The notes under the pieces were generated by a model. That model had not been told where the DNA came from. It searched no databases and saw only the letters and a program-made list of their open reading frames with translations. The translations under genes were made by a program, and so were the position numbers. A DNA stretch of 64,000 nt from Todiramphus chloris collaris (taxonomy: Eukaryota; Chordata; Aves; Coraciiformes; Alcedinidae). The DNA lies in NCBI GenBank assembly GCA_025345505.1, contig JANVCC010000135.1, positions 1-64,000 on the forward strand, written 5' to 3'. Shown here piece by piece: positions 45,721 through 58,312 of this stretch; positions within the stretch are counted from its first letter, which is position 1, and each line of letters starts with the position of its first letter.

Positions 45721-48700
45721 TACTCGGGCTGGGTCACCATCAAGGGATAAAAGGCATCACTCCTGGGAAGGGCAGCTTGACCTTGGAAAGGAGGGGAACA
45801 AACCTGGATGTGGTATGGGAGAGGGTGTGTGTCTTTCACCTCCAGTCATGGGGGGACTGAGGGGCTCTGTGTCCGGAGCGGGGCCACGGGTTACAGCCCT
45901 TGTGCTGGTGCTGGCTGCTGGCAAACTGGGGGTGTGTGGGGTGTACAAACTTTGAGGTGGCCCAGACAGAGAGCAGAGGAGGTCCTTGAGTCTGGACAAG
46001 GTGTCAGGTGGGTGAGGGGCTGTATTGGGATGTTCTGGCCATCCCTCAAGAGGCAAAAGAGGGTCAAATCCTCCTCCACCTGGTCCCCTCCTGCTGATGC
46101 TTCACTCTGCTTCTCTTCCTCCTCCCTCTCCTTCTTTCCTCCCATTGGGAGTAGCTTTCTTCCCCCACTCCCACTGTCCCTTGTCACCCTCCCAGGTCCA
46201 ACCATGGCATAGGATGAGGGGAATCCCAGGCTGTTCCACAGGCAGATGAACTGGGAGCTTTTGAAGGTGCGAGAACAGGTCACATGGTGCTGGAGACACT
46301 GTTGTCCTTCCCCTGGGGATTGTCCCCAACTCACCGCCCACTCCTGGCATGGCTGGAGGCTGCAGATGCCATGGGCAGAGGTGTCCCAATTTCACCAGCT
46401 TGCGGGGCCCTTGTTCCCAGCAGTCACTGGTCAGTTGACCTTGAAAATCAAACTAAACAACAACAGAAAAAGAAAAGGGAATTGAGCAAACCCAGTTTTC
46501 TCCTGGATTTGTCAGCTGTTGCTCAAACCCACGGAGGGCTGGGTGGGGAGCTGGCATCTTGCCCACTGACGTGTTCCTTGGCATCAGGCTGTGGTCACGG
46601 GCTGAGTCCCACGAGGCAGTTCCTCCAGCCATGACATCACCCAGCAAAGAGTGCAGGGAGAGGGAGAAAAACCACCGAAAAAGCTGAATTTTCACGCATC
46701 TCCCTCTTGCCTGCTCCTTTGGGATCCCTGGGTCCGACACAGGCACTGGGAGTTGTGGGGTTAAATGGAGCTTTCTGCATTCCCCTGCCAGGAGCCTGCA
46801 GCTGGATTTGAGGAGCCAGTGGCATCTGGGGGCTTGTCCAGTAACCACTGGGAGAGCAGCCAAAGCACTTAAAAATCTTGGTGCTTGGGTTAAGAAAAGG
46901 TCTAAACGGGGCTTACTGGGGCAGCGGTGTGAATAGGCCAGGCGAGGGGACTGGGTGCCTCTAGCGGGTTGGTGTGGTGGGAAAGTTCTTCCTGCAGCCC
47001 ATGACACCCACCTCCCCACCAGCCCTTCACCATAATCCCCTGGGATTTTACCCCCTGCCATGCAGCTGGCTCCTCTTGTATTCCTGACTGGGACCGAGTG
47101 GTGTTTCACCATCCTTCATGTCCCTTCCTGCTCCATAAATCCACTTCCCGATGATTTATTTTAAGAATATATATATATATTTTTTTTTTCTTTAACAGCT
47201 TAAGCCCAGCGTGTGGAGACAGGATAAAATCTGCCTTTTGCTGTCTGAAACCTTGTGACTGTGGTGAAGGAAGGGGGTGGAGGGAGGCACTGCCTGCCCT
47301 TTGCCAACCCTGCCAGGGCTCTGTGGCTGCCAGGAGCTCATCCATCACCCGGAGGAGAAGGACCAACCCTCAGCCACCCTCCAGACTGTAGGAGACGAGA
47401 TGCAAATAAACCATGGTGGGATTTGCCCCTTTCGTGACCTGGCAGTGGCCTCTGCCTTGCAGTGGCATGAGCTGCTTGGAGCCTGCTCTGTCTGTCTGTC
47501 CTCTCCTGCAGCAGGGCAGAGCCCTTGCCCTGGCCTCTGGGAGCTGATGGCAGCTCCAGCCAAGACCTGAAGTCATGGAGCTGGGGAGAGAAGGGAGGGG
47601 GAGGGAGGGAAGGAGAAGGATGCCAGGCGTGATGAATGCAAAGCAAGTGGAGAGGGGAGGTGCCACATGTACTGCTGTTGGGCCATGGTGCAGCTGGAAA
47701 GGCTCAGCTCCAAGGGGCCACTGCTGTCCCCACTCCCTTGGAGCCCGCACGCTCTCCTGGATTTTACTGGGGTTCCTGCGATGCTGTGAGTGGGACCTGC
47801 TAGAGTCACTGTCACCCAGATGCTGCTGGAGGAGCAAACCCATGTCCCTGACACTGCCTCTGCAGGGAGGAATACCTGGCCAGTCCCCCCCCCCAGAGCG
47901 CAGTGCTGGCACCTCCAAACCCATCCCTGGGGATACACAGCTGGGAAGGGCTGATTCCCTCCTGGATGCTCCCAGAACACATTGGTCCCAGGGAGTTCGG
48001 GCAGAAGCAGCACTTTGGGAAAACAAAAGAGCCAGGAAAAGCCACTTGTGGCCAGAATGTCCCTCCAACAGCACACAGAGCAATGGGCAGGGGCTGCCTG
48101 TGCCCAGCACTGCCTGTCCAACCCTTCTCTCTCTGGAACATGCCCAAAGTGGCCATGCCAGGTGTGGGGAGGGCATTTTTAGCACCCTCTCCATGCAAAT
48201 AGGCAGTGATGTTAAGCTAAATCACACAGGGCTTTGCCAGGGTGGCCGGGAGCAGGAATGGGACTGGAGATGGTTGTGATGGGACATGTCCTCCTTTTAG
48301 GAACAGGGATGTGGGTGGCATGACACTGGGGACATCCCACTGCCAGTTTTGGGCTGGGGAGCAGAAACACGTTCCAGAGACCTTCCCTCCTCTCCCATGA
48401 CATGTGGGATTCGTGGGGAGCCCTCCTGGGTGAACTCCAAGTGACATGGCCGTGCTGGTACAGGGAAGGGAAAGCAGCTGGTGAAGCAGTGCCACGCTGG
48501 ACAGAAAGGCCCCCTCTCCCTTGACACCCCACCTCCAGTGGGCTCTGGGGACTGGCACCCACTGCTTGTCCTGTGACTGGTTCCTAGGATGTGGGCAGGT
48601 GCCAGGGCTGGCAGAGTGAGGACCCTGACATTGTCCTCATCACCTTCTGACCAGGGCACAGCAAGGGGGAGTCCCCATGAGCTGCAGTGGGACACCAGTG

Positions 48701-48980
48701 AGGCTTGGACCCCCTCCCCAGGAGATAGAGAAGGAGGGTCCTTATGCTACAGAGGGAGACTGGATGGGTGCCAGGGAGGGAGAGCAGCCAGATGGAGGAA
48801 AGGAAGAGGCAGACAAAGCTGCTTTGTGCAGGGCGGCATCTGGGGGAGGGAAAGTGGGGACATGGGGAAGGTGCCCACCACCAGTGCCAGATCAGAAGGG
48901 GGAGAGCTGCCTCCCTCCAACCCCAGCACATGGTGCATGAGGTGGTCCATAAAGAATATTGTTTTATATACTGTTAATAA

Positions 48981-49112
48981 ACAGAATCATCAAATGGTTT
49001 GGGTTGGAAGGGACTTTAAAGATTCTTTCATTCCAACCCCCCCCCCCCCACATGGATAGGGACACCTCCCACTAGAGCAGGTTGCTCAAAGCCCCATCCA
49101 AACTGGTGGATA
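48981..49112 (-). mobile_element. CR1 LINE, short 3' fragment
   Basis: Begins ACAGAATCATCAAATGGTTT and includes GGTTGGAAGGGACTTT and CTCCCACTAGAGCAGGTTGC, the CR1 3' end read from the opposite strand. Interrupted by a C run at about 49027-49040. Confidence 0.88.
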
Positions 49113-51028
49113 AATAACAAAATACCCTTAAGAACAGTGCTTATTTTACCTCCATCCCCTTCTTTCATAATTTCTATTTGAGTTTCTACTTCACAATGCA
49201 CATGTTAGTCCAGTAGTGCCTCTAGGTCTATTTACACATCAGTAAATATAATGGGGAGGGGAGGAATGTGCAATCAAAATTGGAGCCCATTGCTCTATAC
49301 GATGCTGGTGGGTACTGGGGTGTGCTATTAGAAACCAGAAAACCACCGTGACCACCTCAGCACCCTGGTGTAGTGTGAACCTCTCCCCGTTGAAACCCTC
49401 AAGGTCTCTTACTGGACCCTGCAGAGCTTTGGGGTGTCCCCAAGCCCCTCACTGAGCATCAGCCCTGTGGCCTCTCTGTGGCCACCCCAGCCTGGCTTTC
49501 CTCCATCCTGCTGGTCCCTCTGGTCAGGCCCAGTGCCAGGTTTAGATGATTATTTTATCGTGGCTCTTTTCCCCCCGCTCTGTTTTCACAGGACAATGCG
49601 GGTGCATTGAGCCGTGGGGCACCCCGGGAGACCCTGCTCCCTGTCCCACTACCCCAGTTTGGGGCCTCCCGCTCCCCAGTTAGCAACTTGTCATTGATGA
49701 GCTCATCAAAAAAGCTGCTAAAAAAGAGAGAACTGAGATTTGACACAAACTAGGACAATAATCAGGTCTCTGTCCTCATTTTTAAATTATCCTGGCAGTC
49801 TCCCGTGTGTCCATGCCCACGGGGACCAGCTTCTGAGAGCCCAGTGGAGCAGCACTGGCTGGTCCCATCCCACACCCACTGCTGCAAGAGGAGAGGGGGC
49901 TGGGGAAGAAACAGGCACATTTTGGGATAAAGGCTTTTCCAAAGGCCATGTTCCCCCAAGACTCTGCCTGAGGGGGGGATGGGGAAGGCACGGAGAAGGA
50001 GTGGGAATGAGATGCCGGTGGCAGCTCGCTGCAGAAAGAGGGCTTTGGAGTATCTCCCGGGGATAGAGAGGACCCCCTTGATGATGTCCTCCCACCACCT
50101 TTCTGAACCCATGGCAGCAGGGAGGGGAGCAGGAGCTGCTCCCCACAGCAGGCAGTGGGTAAAGGCAGTGACGGGCAGGAGGGGATTGGGCAGGGATGCT
50201 TCAGATGTCTCATGGGGTGCCTACCATGAGATGCCAGCAGGACTGGAGAAGCAAACCAGCTGCTGCAACATGCGCTTGGCCCCAGGATGGGGAACACAGC
50301 CCAGCTTGGTTGTCCAAGCGCAAAGGACGCAGCCCTTCGCCCTCAGCTCCAGCCCCATGCACAGAACCATCTCAAGGACAGTTCCTTCTGTGCCATCGAA
50401 CCAGGGCCACCAACACATGGTAGAGCATTTGTCCCTCTGAAATGGCCATCTGGGAGAAAGTGTCCTTCATCCCAGCAGAGCAGCAGGGAGCTGCAGCCTG
50501 GCCCATTTCTGTCTGGGTCAACCTCTAAACTCAGCCAAGAGCCAGGCTGGTGCTGCTCATGGGAGAGCAAGGGCAGGAGGACCTCCATGGGGTCACCAGG
50601 AGGGACACTGCTGTGACAACTGCCACACAGGTATGTACACCTCTGGGGACAAGAACGTCTCCAGTGTTCTGGGGCTCTGCTCCTCATTTTATCCCTGGTG
50701 AATACCCATCATATCTGGACACCAGAGGTGGTTCCTGTTCTCACCAGCTTCACACCCACCTGGATTTCAGCCCAGCTGACACGGGCAGAGCGGACACCTC
50801 TATCCCCCAGAGCCCACTCCACATCTGAGGTCTCGGGGACCAGACCAGGTTTGCCAAGATGGATTTTCTGTACAGGGAACAGAACTTCCAGCCTTCTCCA
50901 GCAGCCTAACCCCAGCTCAGATGAGGTCCCCTCTCAATGCCACAGGGCTCCAGGTTCATCTCAGCACCACCAAAGTTGTGATACGGAGGCAAAGAAAGAC
51001 AAGATCGCTTTTTTGTACTAAAAATAAT

Positions 51029-51036
51029 GTTTATTT
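51029..51036 (-). terminator. Candidate poly(A) signal of a minus-strand gene
   Basis: The + strand text GTTTATTTCTC here reads GAGAAATAAAC on the minus strand, followed on that strand by ATTATTTTTAGTAC. It is preceded by an AT-rich stretch (51010-51065) that stands out from the GC-rich surroundings. It could be the 3' end of a gene convergent with PCDHG. In mammals that neighbour is DIAPH1, but no DIAPH1 coding sequence was recognised. Confidence 0.35.
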
Positions 51037-52423
51037 CTCAATCTTTTGTATATAAAAACTGTCACAGTGATGTGGTGCCACAGCTGCAAAGCCACAGAAA
51101 AAAAGGCTTTTATGAAGGGAACCGTTGCAAGGAAATGAAAGCTCTCGGGCAAAGCTCCAGGGTGGCCTGGGTACACCTCACATATCCCCATTCCTTCCCT
51201 TCGTGCAGCTTCTCCAGGGCTGCTAAAAGCAGCTGCATGAAGGAGAACTGCTGCCTGCACCCACCAGCCTGGCAGAGCCCCTCACCACCCTGACAGGAGG
51301 GTGGCACAGCTCTTGGCCCTGCAAGGAGCCCCCTGATGCCCCAGGCATTGGGAAGGCAGAGGGACCAATGCCTGAAGTGTCCTAACTGCCCTTTTTTGAC
51401 TCCATCTCTTCCTGGGGACAAGAAGCTGGTGGATGCCAAGAGAAGGGGTCAAGCTTTGCTTCTAGTGGGCTCCCAGTTTGGGTGCTGGGAGTCCCTGGGG
51501 CACAGCCAGCACCATCCTGCCCGACCAGCTGCCTGAGGCTGATCAGAAGCAATTCCTTCCTTCAAGCCCAGACTTCTATGCTTCTCCTGCGTGCAGACAC
51601 GCACCCACCCCTTCCCAAGAGCCCTCACGTAGAGCTCACATGAAACAGGGAGCAGGGCATCCTGCCCCACACAAAGAGCCCCTCTGGGCGCAGGCGCTGC
51701 CATGAGGGGACCAGTGGTTGTGCCACGTGCCATATGGGGCTGTCCTGGCACATGGGGACGTGCTCCTCTCAGCTCTGGGTGGCTTTTTCTGAGTGCTTCC
51801 AACCCGTGATGTGGTAACAAGCCTCAGGAACGCTCCAAAATGCTACAAGAAACAGAATTGTGTCATGATTGAAGAGAAAAGTGTGTTAAAGCTAAAAGCT
51901 GCAAAGGCTCGGTATGACCCCAGGAGAAACCAGTGCTCCCAGTAGCACTTGGGTGGGCTCCTGCAGGAAAAAGCCCAGCCACGATGAAAGGTCTCTGGAA
52001 CCTGCTGCACTGCCTGTGCTGGCTCAGCCCTCCCTGGGTGGCCCTCCCAGATTGGTGCCTTCTCTCCCAGAGCACTCCCAGCCACCCTGTTTCCTTCCCC
52101 ACCTTCCTGGTTGCCCAGTTCCTGCCTTGGCTGGGATCTTGCCTCCTCCTGCAGGGACAGGACCTAGCCAAGCTGTGTGGGGGTCCCAGACAATGCTGGG
52201 CTGTTATGGATCCCTCCATTACTTCAACATAACAAATAATTTCAATTACAAGAAGAAAACACCTCAATGCCTGAAGAACTGCAGATGATGCTCCTCCCCT
52301 CAGCTGAAGCTGTTGACCCTTCAGTTGTCTACCTGGGCAGACCAAAGTTTGGACTGGAGAAGTAAAATGACACAAAACCCGTCACAAACGGCTCCAAAAG
52401 CAAGAAGGAAAAGAAATTACCTT

Positions 52424-52605
52424 TCACGGCCGTGCACATATCCCAGAGTGGGATTTACTTTACTTCCTGAAAGCTCTTGCAGGTCCAGCAGTTCTCTGCC
52501 TTTGACCAGGGACAATGTCCAGCTCGAGCAGCTGAGGATCTCTGCAGTCTCCTCAAGGATGATCTCTTATCATCTCACTGACTTTGCTTGTCTTGCTTCA
52601 TTCTG
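52424..52605 (-). other. Possible untranslated exon on the minus strand
   Basis: On the minus strand a good acceptor (TTTGTTTTCAG) is followed by AATGAAGCAAGACAAGC and, 180 bases later, a consensus-like donor GTGAAAG|GTAATTT. All three frames close early at the 5' end, so if it is an exon it is untranslated or ends a coding region within a few codons. It lies 1.4 kb upstream of the minus-strand poly(A) signal. Support is splice-site appearance only. Confidence 0.2.
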
Positions 52606-52831
52606 AAAACAAAGTGTTGTTAAAATCAGGAGGGAGAAGCACCTCCAGACCAGCTCTGGTGCAGAGTCGATACCTGACCTCTGGGGAATTCCCACCACGG
52701 GGTCCAGGGCTTCAAAATGAACCATGTTGAGGGTTTTCTCACCCCAACCTCAGAGGGCAGGTGCCCTCATGGGCAACACTGTGACCCAAATGGGACACTG
52801 CACCTCAGGACACCTCCTGTAGAGAGGTTCT

Positions 52832-53648
52832 ACAGTGGAATCTGGCCAGGCTGGATCAACGGACCATGGCCAATGGGATGAGCTTCAATAAGGCCCAGGG
52901 CCAGGTCCTGCCCTTGGGTCACAACAACCCCCTGCAATGCTCCAGGCTGGGGGCAGAGTGGCTGGAAAATGCCCATCAGGAAAGGACCTGGGGGGAGGGG
53001 TTGGTCGATAGCTGGCTGAAAATGAGCCAGTGTGTGCACAGGTGGCCAAGAAGGCCACCAGCATCCTGGCTTGTGTCAGCACTGGTGTGGCCAGCAGGAC
53101 TAGGACAGGGATTACCCCTCTGGACTGGGCACTGGGGAGGCCATACCATGAATCCTGGGTGCAGTTTTGGGCCCCTTACTCCCAGAAGGACATTGAGGGG
53201 CTGGAGCATGGCCAGAGGGGGAAGGGTCTAGAGCACAAGTCTGGTGAGGAGCAGCTGAGGGACCTGGGCTTGTTCAGCCTGCAGAAAAGGAGGCTCAGGG
53301 GACACCTTCTGGGTCTTGACAACTCCCTGACAGGACGTTGGAGCCAGGTGGGGTCAGGCTCTTCTCCTAAGGAACAAGTGACAAGACAAGAGGAACCGGT
53401 CTCAAGTTGTGTCAGGGTTGGCTAAGGTTGGACCTGATGAACAATTTCTTCCCCAAAAGGTTTGTCCAGGCCTGGCCCAGGCTGCCCAGGGCAGTGGTGG
53501 AGTCCCCATCCCTGGAGGGGTTTCAGAGATGGGGGGCTGTGGTGCTGAGGGACATGGGTTAGTGGTGCCCTGGCAGTGCTGATGGAATGGTTGGACTCCC
53601 TGATCTGAAAGGTCTCTTCCAACCAAAGCAATTCTACAGTTCTATGAC
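52832..53648 (+). mobile_element. CR1 LINE, about 0.8 kb 3' portion
   Basis: Plus-oriented. It follows the CR1 3' consensus closely: GGCCAATGGGATGAGCTTCA, CAAGAAGGCCACCAGCATCC, CAGCAGGACTAGGACAGGG, and the terminus TTCTACAGTTCTATGACA. It includes the end of the reverse-transcriptase frame and the 3' UTR, decayed and 5' truncated. It is one of the better-preserved copies here. Confidence 0.92.
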
Positions 53649-54609
53649 ACTACCTCCTCTGCAGACCCTCATGCTCCCCATGGGTGAGGACAGCAGCAGT
53701 CTAGGGAAGGATACTGCCCACCAGGCTCGTACCCCCCAAACCCCTCCGTGCCCCACACTTTGGTTCTATCCACTTCAGCCCGGGGTTGCCTTCGGGATGC
53801 TGCCGAGGGCTGGTGTCCCAGTGAGGATGCCCAGGCAGCGCCTGCCTTCGAGAAGCCTTTACAGCTTCAGTCCTGAGCGAATCCAGCTCATGAGAGCAGC
53901 CCCCAGTTAGAGCACGATGGGCACCAGGGCACTCAGCGGACGAGGGCACAGGGCGAGCGTGGCCACTGAGCCCCGCAGCGAGCAGGGCAGGTTGGGGCCA
54001 TCCCCAGCACAGCTCCTGTCTCTAGAGCCTGGGAAGATGGGTTTCTATTTTTCAGGACTGGGTGGGGATGGCAGAAGGGAGGGATGTGCTCAGGAATATA
54101 AAGCAGCAGCTGAATTACAGCCCAGGCGCTGCAGGCATCAGATATTAACTCCTTCAGGGCCGAAATCTTTTCATGCTCTCACACTCTCTCCCGACTGAAA
54201 TACGAAGGGCAGGCACATGAAACCAAGCAGAGACAAGCTATAGCATTTAAATGCCTTTAGGAGACTCTAATAAAGAACTATTGCAAACCCAGCATCCTTC
54301 TCTCCCCTTCTTTAAGCACTGAAGCCCCCCCTGGAACTGCTCCTCAGCTCTCCTTGCCTGTCTGCCTCTCCATGCCCTGCTCCCCCGAGGTGCCCCTTTC
54401 ATCAGGAGACATCACTTATGGGTCTGTCCTCCACCCCCAGCATGAGGAAGGTGAGCTGTGCAGTGAGGAGGGTTAGGCCAGTGCTTCTGCCCTGTGCACA
54501 GCAGGTCTGACGCAGGGAGATCACGCGTGGAGCCTGGCCGGGTACAGACCAGCAGCATCCAAACTCAGCCATCGACCAGCTCCCTTCCAGCTCTGCTGGC
54601 GAGATGAGA
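53649..54609. other. Spacer between CR1 copies
   Basis: No gene or recognised repeat. Contains TAATAAAG near 54268-54275 without other poly(A) context. Confidence 0.55.
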
Positions 54610-54940
54610 CCTTACTGCGGCCTTTCAGCACTTAAAGGGGACTGTCAGGAAGATGGGGACAATCTTACAGCAGGGCTTCTTGCTATAGGATAAGGGGTGA
54701 TGGTTTTAAACTGGAAAAGGGAGATTTAGACTGGAGAGAGGAAGATGTTTTTAATGCTGAGCATGGTGAGACCCTGGCCCAGGTTGCCCAGAGAAGTGGT
54801 CGATGCCCCATCCCTGGCAACATTCCACGTGGGGTTGGACAGGGGGCTCTGAGCAACCTGCTCTAGTTGCAGAGGTCCCTGCTCACTGAGGGGGGGTTGG
54901 ACTAGATGAGCTTGAGAGGTCCCTTCCAACCCAACCCACC
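54610..54940 (+). mobile_element. CR1 LINE, about 0.3 kb 3' portion
   Basis: Plus-oriented, with AAGGGGTGATGGTTTTAAAC, GGTTGGACTAGATGAGCTTG and AGGTCCCTTCCAACCC near the end. The last repeat units of the tail are missing or diverged. Confidence 0.88.
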
Positions 54941-57409
54941 CTGTGTCTACATTCCCTGTGCAGGGTGGGCATTTTGCAGTGCCGGACCCCGGTGTGTGGG
55001 TGCTGCTGATGGGTCAGCCCCTGCACGGGGGTCTCAGGTTCCTACTGTTGGGTTGTTCAAGAGCTGCTTTCCCATCTCGGTCCCTCCGTGAGCAGAGATG
55101 GAGCATTTGCTTTGCGCAGACAACACAGGGAGCATTCAGAGCTGCCAGGCTTTGTGCGCTCAGCCCCTCAGGGCTACAGCAGGAAGGAGGGGGGATGAGA
55201 AATATCCCCCCAGCTGCCAGCTGGACTGTAGCAGAGCTAGAGAGAGCTGAAAGAAAGCAAGAGCCTGTACTCAATGCACCTCTTGTCTTCTTCATCCCTC
55301 AGAAAAGCCTCCTCTCCTCAACAGCCCGGCTTTGATCCAGCAACCCCTTCTCCCCCCAGGCTCTCCCACGTCCCCCCATCCTTCTTTCCAAGTCCCAACC
55401 CACAGAAGCTTCTCGCTTCTCCAGGCAGAGCCATCCTCCTCCAGCAACCAAGCTCTGCCCCAGGCTGACCCCCTTCCCGACCCAGCCCGAACCCAGCAGA
55501 CTGCTCCCTCCCCTCCACCTCCACTCCTTGCAGGTCCCCAAATATCCCCTCGCACCCCCACTGACACTCTCTCATCTTTCTCAGCCAGTCAATTTTCTCA
55601 CATCCTCCCACCTGCCTCTTCCATAAATGTATTCAGTTGCTTTTTTTAACCCATGGAAACCGTGCAAGCATCTGCAACATCCTGTAAGGAGGAGGGCTGT
55701 GAACCTACAGCTTGGCATTTAAGCCCAGCTTCATTCAATCCCTTGCAGAAGAGACACAAACACCTCCAGTTTATAATTCCATATGCCTCCTTCACACCCC
55801 TTACTTGCAATTAAAGAGCTCCAGGTCTACCCTGTCATCCTCCCTGCCTCCCCCTGCACTGTATCTAGCTCATGATGTCCCTCCTCAGGCAGGGAAACCA
55901 GAACTGCAGCAGGACAACCCATTTAAAACAAAGCCACTGCTGTGGTTGCTTCTCCCTCCTCTCCTTCCTTTCTGTTGGATTTTGAGCTGTGGGAGCAGTG
56001 GGCTGACACAGCCACAGACAACCCCACCCCCCGTGTTTCACTCCACATGGCAACAGTCAGCTCAGAGCATCACCCTGCTCATGGAATTAAAAGGGAAAGG
56101 CACACGGGGCAAGATGACCCCTTTGAAATGCCACAAGCCACTAAACATCCAGGTGAGGTCCTTCAGCAGCCCGTTGGGCTTAAGCCTTTTGTTTTTCCTA
56201 CTGAAATACTGTCAAAAATATTCTTACTGTTCACTCATCCTGATGCTGTTCATTTCCTGCCTTTCAGCCTGTTAGATAGTGGGGTCAGAAGTCACGTAGC
56301 AACCTCCCCTCCCATCCTAGTGGAGCTCAGCTTCTTTAGGAGACCCCTCTGTAAATCCAGGTGGGATTTATTGACAGGCTCCTCCTGCCACCAGCATCAG
56401 AACAATGGGAAAACATCAGAGATACCCAACATTAATAGTATTTTGGGCAACGAGGATTTATGGCTTGACCGAGGGCTCGCTAGGCTGGAAACCCATGCCC
56501 AAAATGCTCTTTTTGGTTACCCCCAGCAGATCTGATTTGAGATTGTGGTGGCTTTACAGAGGATCAGGGAAACATTTCAGGAAGGCTTGGAAATTGTTGC
56601 CTCCTACCCACGATACACAGATTTTTGCTGTGGTGTGATTGTGCCCGCTGGCAAAAGCTGCAACCTGGCTCGGGTTGGGGTTGGCATCCCCTGGGTTAAA
56701 GGTGACCATCATCTCTCCCATGAAGCAGGCCACAGCCTGAGCAATGGAGCAAGGGGAAATGTGTCCGCTCTGTGTGCCACAGCTTCATTCCATCTGAGGA
56801 AGAGGAGCCCCCTTTGCATCCAGCCCGACTCAACCCTTGCTCTCTCTCCTTTGGACACCCAGGCCCTTGGGTGATTTTCTACCCTCGCTTCGCTGTGCAG
56901 CAGGGAGCAGATGGCGAATGCGTGACGTTGAGGTGACAGAAAAGGACACTGGTTGAGTCACTCCAACCACAAACCAATTCTGAATCATCTGACTGAAGCT
57001 GTGAGGGTAGGACAAGCGCTGAGCCAGACCAGAGGAGGACACTGAGCTATTGTGTGCGTGCCCTGCCATGGTCCACATGCTTTTCTCAACAAACTGGCTG
57101 CAGCATTCCCCTGTCCCTGACCTTGCTCCCCCACAATGGGACCTTGAAGCTATTAAGCAGGAGCCCAGTGGCTTTTCCCATTCCTTTACAGACCAGGGCT
57201 GGAGCTGTTTGTGGTTGAATAGACCCAGCTGCCCGGGCAGGACGGGAGTCAGAGATCAGAGCTGACAAGGCTCACACGCTGAGCTCTCATCTTCCCTGGC
57301 AGCCGTGACGGGGGATGGAGAAATGTTCTGAAAACTGGTGATGGAGAAGAACAATACATCCCACTGGGAGAGCTCCCAGGGACTGCAAAGCATCAGACAG
57401 GAAGTTCAG
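54941..57409. other. Intergenic region, no gene seen
   Basis: Overlapping frames of up to 197 aa (55942-56535, plus) share no domain and are not supported by splice sites or composition. C-rich from about 55,320 to 55,560. Confidence 0.55.
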
Positions 57410-57950
57410 AGAATCACAGAGTGGTTTGTGTGGGAAGGGACCTTTCAAGCTCATCTAGTCCAACCCCCCTGCACTGAGCAGGGCCATCTGCAACCAGAGC
57501 AGGTTGCTCAGAGCCCCAGCCAACCTCACCTGGGATGGTTCCAGGGATGGGGCAGCGACCACCTCTCTGGGCAACAAGAGGCAGTGTCTCAGCACCCTCA
57601 GCATCAAAAATCTCTTCCTTCTCTCCAGTCTAAATTTCCCTCTTTTAGTTTGAAACCATCACCCCTTGTCCTGTCCCAACAGGCCCTGTTGCTAAAAAGT
57701 CTGTCCCCATGTTCCTGATAGGCCCCTTGAAGCACTGAAAGGCCCCAAGAAGGTCTCCCTGGAGCCTTCTCCTGTCCAGGCTGAACACCCCCAGCTCTCC
57801 CAGCCTGGCTCCCAGCAGAGGGGTTCCAGCCCTCCCAGCATTGCTGGGGCTCCTCTGGCCCCGCTCCACCAGGTCCCTGTCTCTGCTGTGCTGAGCACTC
57901 CCGAGCTGGACACTGCTCCAAGTGAGGTCTCACCAGAGTGGAGCAAAGCA
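57410..57950 (-). mobile_element. CR1 LINE, about 0.5 kb 3' portion
   Basis: Minus-oriented: AGAATCACAGAGTGG at the 3' end, then CTCATCTAGTCCAACCCCCC and CATCACCCCTTGTCCTGTCC. It is close in sequence to the inverse of the copy at 62318-62905 and to the copy at 8484, so these belong to one subfamily. Confidence 0.9.
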
Positions 57951-58060
57951 GCTTCATGGGGAGGACTCAGAACCATCGCTGGTGCCAGCAGGATCCTCTG
58001 CAAAAACTTGCTCTCGGGGACACTGGGTGGCAACACCAAATCCAGCACAGGCTTGGGACC

Positions 58061-58270
58061 TGGTGTGGGTTAACCCCAGGGGTCAGCTCAGCTTCAGGCA
58101 GCCTCTTGCTCACTACCCCCTGTGGGAGGGGGGGATGGCAGAAGCTGAAGGGTAAGGGTTGAGATAAAAGGGGTTTAACAGGTAAACCAGCAGCTGTGAG
58201 CACCAGGAAAGCAAAATATGGAATTTGTTCACCATGTCCCATCAGCAGGTGGGTGTTCAGCCATTGAAGG
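58061..58270 (+). mobile_element. Avian ERVL-type LTR fragment (fossil)
   Basis: A degraded long-terminal-repeat fragment of the common avian ERVL type. Recognisable parts are GGTTAACCCCAG near the LTR start, CTTGCTCACTACCCCC, GGTTGAGATAAAAG and GGTGTTCAGCCA. No internal retroviral sequence adjoins it. It is a broken, clearly old remnant. A short piece of a similar LTR edge in the opposite orientation lies at 58287-58312. Confidence 0.7.
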
Positions 58271-58286
58271 GCTGGTTTGTAGCTGC

Positions 58287-58312
58287 CTGCTGGGGGTTAA
58301 ACCACGACAGGA
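58287..58312 (-). mobile_element. Short inverted LTR-edge remnant (fossil)
   Basis: On the minus strand this reads as the start of the same avian ERVL LTR type, just past the longer fragment and facing it. It is too short to say more. Confidence 0.4.

Larger units (their letters stand above)
43546..48980. other. Region downstream of PCDHG, before the next CR1
   Basis: No supported coding exon. Besides the minisatellite, gap and candidate enhancer listed separately, there is a (TA)n run near 47167-47180. Frames of 219 aa (46453-47112, minus) and 274 aa (47370-48194, minus) overlap frames of similar size on the other strand and have no domain signature. In mammals the enhancers controlling the beta/gamma clusters lie in the corresponding interval. 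Confidence 0.55.
49113..52831. other. Downstream intergenic region with a possible convergent 3' end
   Basis: No convincing coding exon on either strand. It contains a minus-strand poly(A) signal near 51030 and a minus-strand interval with plausible splice sites (52424-52605), both listed separately. Other frames are short and without domains. Confidence 0.5.

Noticed and set aside
47370-48194. 274-aa minus-strand frame downstream of PCDHG
   Set aside because: Overlaps long frames on both strands, has no recognisable domain or splice context, and composition is that of stop-poor GC-rich DNA.
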